64,000 nucleotides of DNA from Morella rubra (taxonomy: Eukaryota > Streptophyta > Magnoliopsida > Fagales > Myricaceae): NCBI GenBank assembly GCA_003952965.2, contig RXIC02000111.1, positions 1-64,000 on the forward strand, read 5' to 3'. Position 1 is the first letter of the stretch; each line of letters opens with the position of its first letter. A program made the translations under genes and the position numbers. Below the pieces are notes generated by a model. That model was not told where the DNA came from. It saw only the letters and a program-made list of their open reading frames with translations, and made no database searches. Shown here in pieces: positions 25,022 to 37,220 of the stretch.

Positions 25022-28000
25022 ATGAACTTCCTGGTACACTCTCAAACCCCTGCTTTTTCTTCACTCCGCCCCAATATTTTCTTTATTCCTTTCTTCTCCA
25101 TTTTTTCTTTTTCTTTGTTTCATGTCGTCTCATTCGTTTAATTTGCCTATTCATATGACTGCAGGAAAAGCTAAAGATGCAAAAGGAATGCGAAAAACCG
25201 CCCCCACCACTGGAATCTCCACTCTTTTGGACCGAAATTTCCGATTCCGTCTCTCACCGCTTCCAGTTCGGACCGGATGGTCGACTCTCTGTTAGTCGTA
25301 TATATTACATCTCTCTTCAAGTACCTTTAATTTTTCCTTTATCTTTGTTCCTTTAATATGACTGGAAAAGGTTGGGGACTTTTTTTATAATGTAGGTGAA
25401 GGTTCTGGATGATGCGAGACCAGTAATTCACAAAATGGTCGACTCCTTCCTCAGCAAGTTTTTCCCCTCGGGATATCCGTACAGGTTAGAACTAAGTTAT
25501 TTCCGGCTCTTTTCCATTTTCATCGAAAACTAAAAGCTTGGAAGTTGAAACTGGTAAGAAGTTCATTCATTCGCACATAAAGCTTTTGTTTTATTTGGTC
25601 ATTGTCGCAGTGTCAGTGAGGGATATCTTCGGTACACGCAGTTTCGGGCCTTGCAACACTTCACCAGTGCCGCGCTATCGGTGTTATCCACTCAGGTCTC
25701 TTTAAGATTACAACTTTATGTTCCAACAAAGTCCTCAGTTTGACCCTAAGTTATATGTATATAGGAATGTAAATATTTACCACGTATATGTTTATACATC
25801 AATACATGCATGTATGCGTGTCCTATGTGTCTGTGTTTGTGTTTGCGTATATGCATTGAGTTGCAATTTATACCTAGATTACAAATTGTCCTGTTTTGAC
25901 AATTTTTTTAGTCAGGGCAATGTAATCCCTTCGTCCAAACTGGCAGTAGAAATCAATGACGTGGGCAGAAAAATGTTCAGAAGATCCACTTGATAGGTTT
26001 CTGCAAGTGGGTCTTTAGTCTAAGGTATAAAAGAACTACATTAGTTAGTGCAGACAAAACTTTAAACTACAATGCATTTGTTAGGATCGTGTTCAACAAA
26101 AAAAATTCTTTGTATATGTCAATGTGGTTATCTATCTTGAGCCCTCAAAATTTTGTTTTCTGTTTTGTTTACAAATTGATTATATATGTTTCATGTTTTG
26201 ATTTGTCTACGAGCTGTATTCATGCTTTATTTTTTCATTTTCAAAATTCTGGTGAGTTGGTCAGTTGTAACTGCACCTTTTTTTTTACTCTATATGCTTA
26301 TGCTTGATCCTTTGCAGTCACTGCTGTTTGCTGCAGGCCTGCGACCAACACCTGCCCAAGCAACGGCAGTGAGCTGGGTAAGTTTTTGTTGATTGGTCAA
26401 TTGGCGGATCTGAGTCTAGTCGTGACTGCACGATGGTTAAGAATTTTTTTGTTTTCTACTGCTTTGATGTGTTTTCAGGTTTTAAAAGATGGGATGCAGC
26501 ATGTAGGGAAGCTCATTTGTAGCAACTTGGGAGCTAGAATGGATTCAGAGCCTAAAAGTTGGAGAATTCTAGGTTGACATATTTGGCCTTAGGATGTTGC
26601 TTTTTATGTTTTTTCATTATGTTGAAGGTGCATTATAGTGGGAGTATCTGGATTTTTTCAATCAGTATGTGTTACCTACTTATTGTTAAAGATGCCTAGC
26701 CGGAATGACCATTTCATCTTGCAGCTGATGTTCTCTACGACTTGGGCACTGGCCTGGAAGTACTTTCTCCCTTATGTCCGCATCTTTTTCTTGAAATGGC
26801 AGGCCTAGGCAATTTTGCAAAGGTATACTCTTATTAATAATTAATACCTAGATAATAGGGCTATATCACTTTCTACTGCTTTTAGAAATTGTAATTTTAC
26901 TTTGAATATAACCACTAATATCCAAATGAATATTCTAGCGGAACTTGTTGTGGACTTATAACGTTCCCACCTCCCTCGGCCCTCTTTTGGTCCATGACCA
27001 GTGAAGTACACTGTTCCTTTTCCAGCTTAAAATAATCCTCCTTTGATGCCTCCACATTGAACTTCTCTTTCTCTGCCTTTTTGGTTAACAAGGGAATGGC
27101 GGTGGTTGCAGCTAGAGCGACAAGACTACCAATATATTCTTCCTTTGCAAAAGAAGGCAATCTTAGTGATCTTTTTGCAAAAGGCGAGGCCATCTCTACT
27201 CTCTTCAATGTTGTTGGATTAGGAGCAGGAATTCAATTAGCTTCAACGGTTTGTTCATCAATGCAAGGAAAGGTAGTCAATTCCATGTCCACTTTCCCAA
27301 ATCTGATCCCACTTGGTTTTTTTTTTGTTCAGTTACATTCATAATGGAGAATGTACTAGTGATCTTTTCTTATAGGTTCTTTGTATCTAGTGTCATGGAA
27401 GGGAAAGTTACTCTTCACTTGATCGTATGTGATGGTCAAGATGAAGAATGAGAGAGTTTATATTCGATGGTGGGTTCAAGAGTCTGCAACAGCAAGAATG
27501 CAGACCATTCTTGACAGAAAAATTTGGAAGTACAACAACAAATCAGGGTCAAAAAAGGGGATGGATGTCTACGACCTAGAAATTTTGGCTTCATTCTTTC
27601 AAACTGTTTTTTTTTTTAACCCCCTTTTTAAATTTCATTCACCAAATTTACCATCACTTCTCTCTTAAGCCAATAACCTATCTGAAAGAGAGACCAACAA
27701 AATGTGTTTCTTACCGTCACATACTTTTGTTTACAATGCCTCTACATAGTAAATAAAATAAAATTTCGATAAGAAAACTTAGGAGTCCTCATTTTTGGCC
27801 ATAATGTCAAGATAGAACATCACCAGAGAAAATGTCATGAGAAATGAGTCAAGAAATAATGGTGGTCTTACCATTGAACATAGAGGAAGTCAGTTAATTT
27901 TGCTTGGTCTATTAGTGATCCTGGATATTATTAGTAGCAGTGCTACAGACTATTTCTTAGCCTTTGCCATTTAAATAGCTTGTTCTTGTATTTTGTAATT

Positions 28001-29011
28001 TGAGTTAAGCCTAGGTTTTGACATAAAGGTATTGATTATGAATATTTAATGAAAATTAATAGAGATATTGAAAGTTGTATGACATTAAAAATTATTTTTG
28101 ATAAGAATGACATTAAAAATTATGGGTCAAGGTATTAAGTATTCTAAAGGTGCTATTAATTTGTGAGTCTCCTCAGAAGTTCTAAAACAATGTGAATGGG
28201 CTTATGGAGGCTGGAAGCATTGGGTCATATTAATCTAGCGAAATTTGCAGCTAGTGGTGATCTCTTTGTTTGGAGCTGTAACAAGTCATCTTACTGTCGT
28301 GGAAATCTAGTGCTTCTGGTGGTTTTAACTTATGATCATCAATAATTCTTCCAGTTGATTGTCGGGCCTCTCCTCTCGATCATACATATATACAGCGTTG
28401 TTGAAGAAATGCGGGCAGCTCCTGTGGACACACTGAATCCCCAGAGAACTGCAATGATTGTGGCTGATTTTCTCAAGGTCTGTTTTGATCTTCGAGCTCT
28501 AAACAGATAATTTTTCTTTTATATAATTTGTTTAGTTACTTATAAACGTATGTAATGTTCTCATGGTCGATTGGAATCCAACCAGACAGGAAAAATATCA
28601 AGCCCTGCTGATCTTAGGTACCGAGAAGATCTCCTATTCACGGGACGGCTAATAGAAGATGCTGGAAATGTAAAAGTGGGAAGGCCTTTGCGCAAGTTCA
28701 TGAAACCTTCAGAACTTGGGCAATTGAAACAGATTTTCCCCGAGGAAAAGTTTGTTTTGAGTCGAGGAAATAAATGGGTTGACATGGTATTGGAGCATGA
28801 TGCTACTGGGGAAGATGCATTGAGGGGATGGCTAGTGGCTGCATATGCTGCCCATATGGGGAAGTCCTCTCATGAACCGAGAGCCAGTGTCCTGCAAAAA
28901 GCGTATGACAAGATGAGTGATGTGTACTATCCATTTTTGTCAGAACTGCGGGCCAAAGGGTGGCATACTGATCGTTTTCTTGATGGAACAGGAAGCCGGT
29001 TTGCATGGTAA
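25022..29011 (+). CDS. Root UVB sensitive 2 (DUF647), plastid-associated
   Basis: Ten exons: 25022-25033, 25165-25290, 25396-25484, 25611-25695, 26318-26377, 26479-26572, 26725-26822, 27093-27272, 28355-28477 and 28586-29011, giving 430 residues with consistent phases. The tiny first exon encodes only MNFL and joins EKLKMQKECEKPPPP, matching the start of Arabidopsis RUS2. The DUF647 core follows: FFPSGYPYSVSEGYLRY, LLFAAGLRPTPAQATAVSW, LKDGMQHVGKLICSNLGARM, LYDLGTGLEVLSPLCPHLF, LPIYSSFAKEGNLSDLFAK. The end is LDGTGSRFAW, as expected for the family, so the gene is complete. RUS1 and RUS2 act together in UV-B perception and early seedling growth, and are linked to vitamin B6 and auxin homeostasis. 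Several hydrophobic segments in the core suggest membrane association. Confidence 0.96.
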
Positions 29012-29423
29012 TATTTTGCACTTTTAACAACCCTTTTGTTCATAAAGTTATAAATTCTTTGGTTACACCAGATGAGACTTTTACCCTTTTCCGGAGGTGC
29101 CGGCCTCGTTTTCAAATAAAATAAAATTTATCACTCTTTTGATAACATGATGATCATCCATTGAGGCCACCAAAATGAAACACGTCGTGAAAAAAAATAA
29201 TACTAGCAGCCAGTGGCTATAATCTGTCGGATCATTTTGTGTATGAATCTGGATCATAAGCACTAACTCACGTGGTAGATAAAGTTTGGCTTTCTTATCT
29301 TGAAGAAATTGATAAATAAAAAATGGACTCAACTTCTCACGTGGCTAATAAAAAAGATGGCTTTTCCTCATTTGAGCATGCAAGTATATAGGATCACTGT
29401 TAAGCCAAGCACACCTTTACTAA

Positions 29424-29713
29424 ACTAACGACAACATGTGTTGTCTTCAACCTTTTTTCTCTTTTCCATCCACCAACCAAACTGAGCCGAAAATAGGTAT
29501 CTTGGAGGGGCGGACAATTGTTGGGAGAGCAAAATCTCTATTTACGGTTCCAATGCAGTCTACTTTTAAACTAACGACAACATGTGTTGTCTTCAACCTT
29601 TTTTCTCTTTTCCATCCACCAACCAAACTGAGCCGAAAATAGGTATCTTGGAGGGGCGGACAATTGTTGGGAGAGCAAAATCTCTATTTACGGTTCCAAT
29701 GCAGTCTACTTTG
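29424..29713. repeat. Two-copy tandem duplication, 145-bp unit
   Basis: The string CTAACGACAACATGTGTTG begins at 29426 and again at 29571. I find no difference between the units over roughly 140 bases (29424-29568 and 29569-29713). Near-perfect identity points to a recent duplication. The unit includes GGAGGGGCGGACAATTG and has no coding sense. Confidence 0.92.
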
Positions 29714-29726
29714 CAACTATATATGT

Positions 29727-29972
29727 TATTTTTGTCATATTATACTTATTAACAATTTATTTAAGACACTTTGCACCTTCCGTAAATTTGTAAGTTTGAA
29801 TAGAAATTCGCTTTTGATTGCGCTTTATCCTCATAAAATGGTCACTACTAAAAAAATTTATGTGAACAAAATTGTCATTTTGTACGTCAAAAATATCATT
29901 TTCTGAATTCTAAGGGAGTGTGAAAAGTGTATAAAATTTATAGTTAGTGGGTATAATATGATAAAAATAATA
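29727..29972. mobile_element. Fold-back element at the left edge of the 308-bp array
   Basis: The left arm (GTTATTTTTGTCATATTATA onwards, about 29728-29785) matches the reverse complement of about 29910-29972 almost base for base. The same element, much diverged, is at 35187-35477. Its right arm is repeated in each unit of the array that follows, so it probably supplied part of the unit. Confidence 0.6.
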
Positions 29973-30770
29973 GACTTGAGTGTAAAATATCAAGACTTTA
30001 TAACTGAAGGGTGCAAAATGTATTTAGCAGAAAGAAATCTTGCCATACAAAAACAAAGATGATGGATGTGCTTAGGAAAACAACACCACCTTGAATGGAC
30101 AGCTTCCCTTTCCCACGTTGTGGGTGAAACGTATCGACAAATCGGGAAAGAAGGTGTAGCTGAATTCTAGGTGAATAAAATTGTCATTTCGCACGTCAAA
30201 AAATTATTTTCTGAATTCTAAAGGATAGTGGAAAGTGTCTAAAATCAATAATTAGTGGATATAATGTGATAAAAATAATAGACTGGAGTGTAAAATATGA
30301 AGACTATAATTGAAGACTGCAAAATGTATTTAGTAGAAAGAAAATCTTGCCATACAAAGACTAAGACGATAGATGCACTTAGGAAAACAACACTACCTTG
30401 AATTGACAGCTTCCCTTTCCCACGTTGCACGTGCAACATATCGGCAACCTGAGAAAGAAGTTGTGGCTGAATTCTAGGTGAATAAAATTATCATTTTGCA
30501 CGTTAAAAAATTATTTTTTAAATTTTAAATAGGAATGAAAAGTGTCTAAAATCAATAATTAGTGGATATAATATAATAAAAATAATAGATTAGAGTGTAA
30601 AATATCAAGACTCTATAACTGAAGGGTACAAAAATTGTACTCAGCAGAAAGAATCTTCCCGCACAAAGACAAAGACCACGGATGCGCTTAGGAAAACAAC
30701 ACCACCTTGAGTTTCCATTTCCCATGTCGCGGGTGAAACATATCGGCAACCCGGGAAATAAGGTGTGGCT
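29862..30770. repeat. Three-copy tandem array, unit about 308 bp
   Basis: Units start with GTGAACAAAATTGTCATTT at 29862 and with GTGAATAAAAT-type sequence at about 30171 and 30478. Each unit runs through an AT-rich first half and ends with a less AT-rich block around CCACCTTGAATGGACAGC and CCCATTTCCCACGTTG-like text. Identity between units is roughly 85-90%. The first half equals the right arm of the adjacent fold-back element; the second half has no match elsewhere in the window. No reading frame spans the units. Confidence 0.88.
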
Positions 30771-31419
30771 GGCTGTTCAGGCACAGAGACGGGAGTTAAA
30801 ACTGAAACTCTTTGTTTGGTGCTCGGTGCGTTACTGTGGTCAAGTTCAACCATACGACATATTCAAGTCATAGGCACTGTTTACATCGATCGCTAGAAAA
30901 TTGAAATCAAGGAAGGGGGACAGTGATAGGCATTATCATTGTGGCTGGCACAAAAAGTCTAAACTTTGACTTTTGGACCATTTACATCCTGAGTCCAACC
31001 AAATTATGGAATCCCTTGAAACTTTATGGCCTCGACATCTGCTGTTGTGATAGTCATCTGTATTAGAATTAAGAAAGCTTAAGTTCATTTGGTAGTGTAG
31101 AGCCTCATAATGAGTAACAAATATACATAAGGGGTTGCACTCCGTGAGTGTCATAAATTGGACTATCAAGCATTGTTCCCTGTCCCTTATAGGACAATGA
31201 TCGAGTCAAAAGAGTGATTGTTATTAAATGATATAATTCAAATAATAATATTGAATTTTTCAATTAAATAAGAGTCTAACCCACACGTAAAGAGGAGTAG
31301 TAAAGTCTCTCATAAAGTCAATAATCTACCCTCATCCCTACCACAATAAGGGAAAACTACATTTTGCGTCTTCTAATATCACACGTTTTGCAATTTGTAC
31401 TCCGGACTATCTAACTCGA

Positions 31420-31585
31420 CACGTTACACCTCAAATTGCTAATTGTTTTACACTTTGCACTTTAAGTTAAGATTTCACTATTGATATAAAATAAGAATAC
31501 GCGATACGTATCATGATCTTAACGGACTCTAATATTGTTACAAAGTGTAAATTTAGTGATAATTTAAGGTGCATGTTATATGTAA
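31420..31585. mobile_element. Short fold-back element
   Basis: TTACACCTCAAATTGCTAA, followed by TTTTACACTTTGCAC near 31425-31465, is mirrored by an inverted copy around 31539-31580 (ACAAAGTGTAAATTT...AAGGTGCATG). It shares the CACTTT/ACACCT theme of the elements at 24221, 29727 and 35187. Confidence 0.45.
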
Positions 31586-32924
31586 TAGTCAAAGATTGAA
31601 AAATAAATTATTTTTCAATTGATCAACTTGGGCAGAATATTTAAAGTTAAAAATCTTGAATTTTTACCAACTCCTTTAAAGATTCTTACACAAAAAAAGG
31701 AAAAGTCAAAATTGGCTCAAAGGCAGAGTCCACTTTCAAAACAATCTCATTAGAGTAAAAGCTGCTGACAGGCTGATGTTTTTTGTCTCGACTGTCGACA
31801 GTCTTCACGCACACTTTATTTGAAAACTGTTATTTTCACGTGTACTTTGCCCACGCACACACAGAGATATGATAAAATAGTAGAAAAGAAGGTACTCCTT
31901 TTGGACCAAAACCTTTTGTCGTTATTACAGTATAAAATATCGTTGTTATAAGTACTGATTAGGAGTTTCGCGGTTATTGTTGTATATTACCCATTTTAGA
32001 CGACACGAGTAGAGGCTAGAGGCTGCGAATTCTATTTTGTCCCACTTTATCAAAATCATTCAAACTTGCTTCTGTAATTTTCGGAGGCTACGTTTCAACT
32101 CAGGACACTTTTGAATTCTCTTCTATACGAGATAATATCATAGTTTACTGCTTTCTTTTTATCTTTGTGGTGCTGTTGGTTAGTCCGGATGTACGCACAT
32201 GCGTGCAAATGGGTGCATCCCAGATGTTCGATGGATTGAAATTCAATCAATGTTCCCAGATGTTCGTAGAATCAATCATGTTACAAAATTATTTTCCACG
32301 AAATTAGCAATATAATAATGAATTTCACTAGTAAACAACGATGGCGTGCATATAATATGGCTCCGGTGAATGTTACCTATATATGAATATAAAAACACTG
32401 GAAATTTAACTAAAACCGTGAACTGGAAATACTTCAAAAACGTGGCTGAAAATGTCAAAAAAAAAAAAAGAAGACAATCGTATATGCTTTGAGCTACGTG
32501 TACGCCGTTATCGATTGAGAGATAGACGTCTATGTCACTCGCTGAGGCAGCTAGCTATATTGATAGGGGATGTGGTAGAAATATTCATATTTGATAACTA
32601 TTTTGTTTTGTCTCTCAAACGTATTGTTCGATACCGACCTAATATATCATTTTCAAAAAAGAACAGCAAGGACTCCAAATCTCCAATACGCAAGCACAGA
32701 TACACCTTTTATCTCTCTCTCTCTTTGGGCAGCGAGGAAAGTTGGGGCATCTATTTACATGTATCAAACTTAGACGGACTTGACTTACTATCACACGAGT
32801 TAGATTCAACGTCACGGTAAACATCAGGCCATGCAGACTTTCTAAACCACACATATTAAGTAAGTCTAACTTTGCTGTAGAGGTGTCTCTAAAGAATTAT
32901 TTATTTTTGAAGAGATTTGAACCT

Positions 32925-33205
32925 AAACTCGAATTTTCTCTTGAGAGGAAATTACTTAATGGTTCCTACCAGACTATTGGATAGATGATAGCATATTAAT
33001 GAATCCATCCAATTATCTATATTAAAATGACCAAATGACCAAAAAAATGCATAATGAAAAACAAAACTTTGGATGTGCTATCATCCGTTTGACGTTTTAA
33101 TATAGACCATTAGATAAATTCATGAATGTGCTGTCATTCATCCAATGGCCTGTTATGACCTATTAAGTAATTCCCTCTTATGAGAGAATCTTTTCCCGAA
33201 CCTGA
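32925..33205. mobile_element. Fold-back MITE with arms of about 100 bp
   Basis: The left arm (about 32930-33030, including GAGAGGAAATTACTTAATGG and ATTGGATAGATGATAGCA) is matched by the reverse complement of about 33095-33200 (...CCATTGGATGAATGACAGCA in reverse). The centre is only about 60 bases. It differs in sequence from the CACTTT family. Confidence 0.65.
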
Positions 33206-34100
33206 GACCTCATGGGAGCACATCCCTAGGCTCCAAGTCTTGATCACTCAAAGCAACCCCACCTTGGGGTTTCTCTCTCTTGTAAAAAATCTCTCTCTCT
33301 CTCTTTGAGAAATTTTTAGCCAATTTTGTTTCTAGTTTCTACACCTCTTGCCTCTCAATATGCATTCTAATTGGTTATGTAATTCTTGCATTCTAATTAT
33401 GTGTTTTATGAACAAATATAAAATATCAATTACCACAAACTATACCTATAATATGATTAACGAAAAATTCATTTTCACTCACTGAGTTTGAAGTTAAGAA
33501 AGAAAAAAAAACCCTTAAAACTCACTAAGTTTTAGCCGTTAGTACAATAGATTACTCAGGCTAACTCCGTTAAAGTGATTTAACAAAAATTCTGGTACCC
33601 CACAGATTGATCCTCATGTTGATCTCCCCATCAATTCAGCATGCATGATGGTTGGACGTACGTGAACATAAAAAAAGAGCTTTTGGTGCTTTCAAATGGG
33701 AGACAAATTAAATACAATTGATGGGTACTCTTTTGATGCCTTTCCCAAAAGAGGACTATTTGGACCTAATTGAAAGTTTCCAATAATCATATCATGAACA
33801 ATATTTCCTTATGATATGCTTAATTTTAACATGAAGTACTGTCGTCGGAAATTGAAAAGGGAAATTTTTTTTCTTGGATTATCCGCATGCAATCAAATCA
33901 TCATCTAAGGCACCATGCGCATAACGTGTTTTGTTGCTTAAGATCAATAAGTGAGGGAAACAGTACTACTTTTGGCCTTTCGGCCTTTTGGGGGGACGTG
34001 TTTTTAATGCAAGGACAAAAAAAAAAAAAAAAAAAAGTAGTAGTCCTGTAATGTCAAGTTATATCACGATCCATAATATTATTAAAGAGATTCGCACGAA

Positions 34101-34228
34101 AAGCATACTCCTATTAACTATTAGCAAATCAAATCACCAGGCGCCGACAGAAAATATATATATAAAGCATACTCCTATTAACTATTAGCAAATCAAATCA
34201 CCAGACGCAGACAGAAAAAAAATATTTA
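34101..34228. repeat. Two-copy tandem duplication, 64-bp unit
   Basis: AAGCATACTCCTATTAACT starts at 34101 and again at 34165. The copies differ by a few substitutions near their ends (GGCGCCGACAG against GACGCAGACAG). Confidence 0.85.
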
Positions 34229-34350
34229 TATAAACTTGTTTCTCCTTATAATACCCAAAAAGAAAAGACAGTAAAAAAGTAAATATTTCTCGAGGGGCCA
34301 TGAGTGTCGGGGAAGGCGATCACGGATTGCACATTTGATTTGAGTAGCTT

Positions 34351-34530
34351 GGCGTTTGTTTGTAAAAATTTTAGGAAAATATTTTCGAAATTTTGAGAAT
34401 CTTTATTTTATTGAAATTTATTGAGGTTTGTGAAAGGTGAAGTGTGTATATATAAAAGTTAAAAATTTTAAAATGTATTTATTTACTGAAAATTTCTATA
34501 CCCCAAAATATTAGAAAAACAAACTGTACC
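34351..34530. mobile_element. GTTTGTTT-type MITE, copy 1
   Basis: The left end GGCGTTTGTTTGTAAAAATT and the right end TTAGAAAAACAAACTGTACC are inverted relatives. The interior is AT-rich with AAATTTTGAGAATCT and AAAGTTAAAAATTTTAAAA, strings also present in the copies at 37071 and 40857. Confidence 0.55.
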
Positions 34531-35186
34531 TTGACTAGTTGCAAAAGGTACGGAGTCCTCACAATCCTCTAAAAAAGACTAGCTGCAGGGCCGGCCACTG
34601 TGTTTGAAAAAATTTTAGCACACATTCATCCGTGCCAAAGAGATTATAAAATATCTGCTTTACTATGACTTAGCCTCTATCAATCTTGATATGTCTTAAT
34701 TCAGTGAACTAGATATTAGTCTTGTGGAAAAAAAGGTAGACAAAGCTGGTCGTGGCACTGCAATTCCCTTAGAAGTCAAGTAAACTCTCTTTATAGGCCT
34801 AGGGTACTATATATATCATTTTAACATGATATCAGAATTATGGTCCTAAATTTAATTAATATAATTTCTACTTATTGGAAAAAAAAATGACCATACTTTT
34901 TTTATAAATTTAAATAAATTTTTACAAATTCCAACATATTTTTTACAAACATCACTATTTTTTTCAAAAATTTCAATAAAATCTGCCCTATTTTCAATAA
35001 AAAAAAAAAACTTTTCAAAGAAAAAAAATTTTACTTCTCAAATCCAGTTCTAACAATATTTCTACCTTGCCTCCCATTTAAAATTTAAAATCATTTTCTT
35101 ATACTTGGATCCACTTGTAATTCAACACACATATATGGTGAGTCTTATCAATCATTCAATTAAGGGTTAAAATTTTTAATTTTGAC

Positions 35187-35477
35187 ACTTTACACCTCAT
35201 TTTATTATTTTTGTCACATTGTATACTTACCAACTATTGATTTCAGACAATTTTTGTACCTTATGTTAAAATTTTCCATCAATTTGGATAGAAATTTATT
35301 TGTTGGCATCAAAATTACAATTTAACCCTCATAAAATGATCATGACTAAACAAAAATATGGGGACAAAATTGTTAGTTTGCATACCAAAAAATCAATTTT
35401 CATCCAAATTAACCCAAAATTTAAATAGAGGGTGAAAAGTGTTTAAAATCAATAGTTAATGGCAAAGTGTTAAGTAT
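35187..35477. mobile_element. Fold-back element related to the one at 29727
   Basis: The left arm has GACACTTTACACCTCA and ACTATTGATTTCAGACA. The right arm, inverted, has TTTAAAATCAATAGT and a GGTGAAAAGTGT string. The whole span aligns with 29727-29972, including TCATAAAATGATCATGACTA against TCATAAAATGGTCACTACTA in the centre. Confidence 0.6.
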
Positions 35478-35652
35478 ATTTTCAAAGTCCTTCAATTACT
35501 ATGACGAAAGCTTCTAAATAAAAAATTATCTTCTTATTTGCATACGGGGACTGGACGGATTTCTGTGACCTTTAAGCAGTCAATGTGAAGAAAGATTATA
35601 CAATTATCCAACTATGACATAAGGAACCCAAGATTGATTAAGGTCCGCATGC

Positions 35653-35688
<36 letters not shown>

Positions 35689-35690
35689 CA
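35653..35690. repeat. (AT)n microsatellite
   Basis: A run of alternating A and T of about 38 bases, with one interruption. Confidence 0.95.
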
Positions 35691-36595
35691 TGACTTCCTA
35701 CCTCCTCTTTTTCTTCTTAACTTATTATATTTCAAGTAGACCACTTAATTTTAGTCACTACTTTCGAGTCCAATTGGTAATATCATCATCAGAACTTGAA
35801 CTAACTTACATAATATCTGCTTTAAGGCCGCCCCATTTTAAAGTTGAAGCATTAAGCCACGTTTATTCCTCCTGCCATATTTGAATTCCTGCAAAATTAC
35901 AAAACCTAAGCAGAATTATGTTGTCTTGAAGCCAGGGCTGTCATGGCTTTCTGAGCCCACCAACGGATGGTTTCAGTGGCAGCTAATTGGCCGTTTCTGA
36001 TCATTTCTAAGACTCGATGTCACATTCCCTGAAATTCTACCATGAATGGAGAAATCAAAGCTGAGACTATCATAGGCCTCGACTAGAGCCTCAGAAGACA
36101 ATGCTACGTCCCAGAAGACCAGGCATTTCCAACTCCGCCATTGAACGAATTAAAGGACAGTCAAAATGTATCCAATCACGTACGCTGACAGATCATTTCC
36201 ATCACGTCTATGGCTGCCATATTGTCCAATACCTGCATCAATGGCAGTGATTATATTATCGCGATTACCTCATCAGTCGATCCAAAGAGGTGTTAACTGG
36301 TGCCTTTAGAACTTTAGAAGCTGACCAAAGACGCTGTCGCGTCTGTTTGACTTGCATGTTCAACCTACAAGATTTCGCTGGCTTTACTGGGGAAATGAAT
36401 GATCCTCTTCGTTTTTGTATCTTAATTAACTTTTGGCCCCTCGATTGCGAACAAATAATTTTCCTACAGTCTAGGCAAGAAAGCTGAGAACTTTTGTGTT
36501 GGCGTCTACTCAAGGGCCCTAGCCTCTTTCTTTGACCCCATTCACTTGACAGATTAATCATTTGTTTTTCTAAGCACTTGACAGATGTAACATAT

Positions 36596-36768
36596 TGTTT
36601 GGGAACAAAAATTTTAAAATTTTTATTATTATTATAATTCTTTCTCTCCTTTTATTTTTTATAAATTTTTTTATTTATTTTTTACTTTTTCATCAATTTT
36701 TTTATTTTCTCTCTTTACCTTTTTATAACTCTTAAAATTTGATTAAAATTGTGCTCCCAAACACCAAG
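36596..36768. mobile_element. GTTTGGGA-type MITE
   Basis: The left end TTGTTTGGGAACAAAAATTTT and the right end AATTGTGCTCCCAAACACCA are inverted copies of each other. The interior is almost pure A/T. The terminal motif resembles that of the other GTTTG elements but may be a separate subfamily. Confidence 0.55.
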
Positions 36769-37070
36769 TTAATCGTTCTATAGTATTACCAAAATATCTA
36801 AAAGAATGCCGACTCCATCAGCCAACCCTTCCACCCGCACGCGCGTACTTCTAACCCTACGCAATAAACTGGTCCAAGACGAGCAGCCGTCTCAAATTTA
36901 TTAAATGTCTTGGATACGACCGATAAAACAGTAAAAAATAAAGAAAGAAATTCGGTCGGATTAAACTAGTCCGAGACGAAAAGCCGACTCAAATTCATGA
37001 AATGACGTGTCACTTGGAGGTGCGTCAAATTTGCGAGTTAGAATCCCGCCTGTCCATTTGGATAGACATT

Positions 37071-37220
37071 GAGTGTTGTTTGTCAAAATTTTTAGGAATA
37101 TTTTTAAAATTTTTTTTTTTATTAAAATTTTATTAGAGTTTGTAAAAAGTAAAATATTAATGTGTAAAAGTTAAAAATTTTAAAAATAACTGAAAATTTT
37201 CAAAAAATAAACGACACCCT
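37071..37220. mobile_element. GTTTGTTT-type MITE, copy 2
   Basis: The left end GAGTGTTGTTTGTCAAAATT is mirrored by the right end AAAAAATAAACGACACCCT. The interior has AAAAGTTAAAAATTTTAAAA as in copy 1. Confidence 0.6.

Noticed and set aside
27429-27668. 79-codon frame inside RUS2
   Set aside because: It sits in the intron between RUS2 exons 8 and 9 and has no family match.
29862-30770. Possible CRISPR-like repeat array
   Set aside because: Units are about 308 bases and contiguous, without spacers, in plant nuclear DNA; it is a tandem duplication.
36265-36561. 98-codon minus-strand frame in more balanced DNA
   Set aside because: No family recognised, a cryptic mix of basic residues and no intron pattern; at best decayed sequence.
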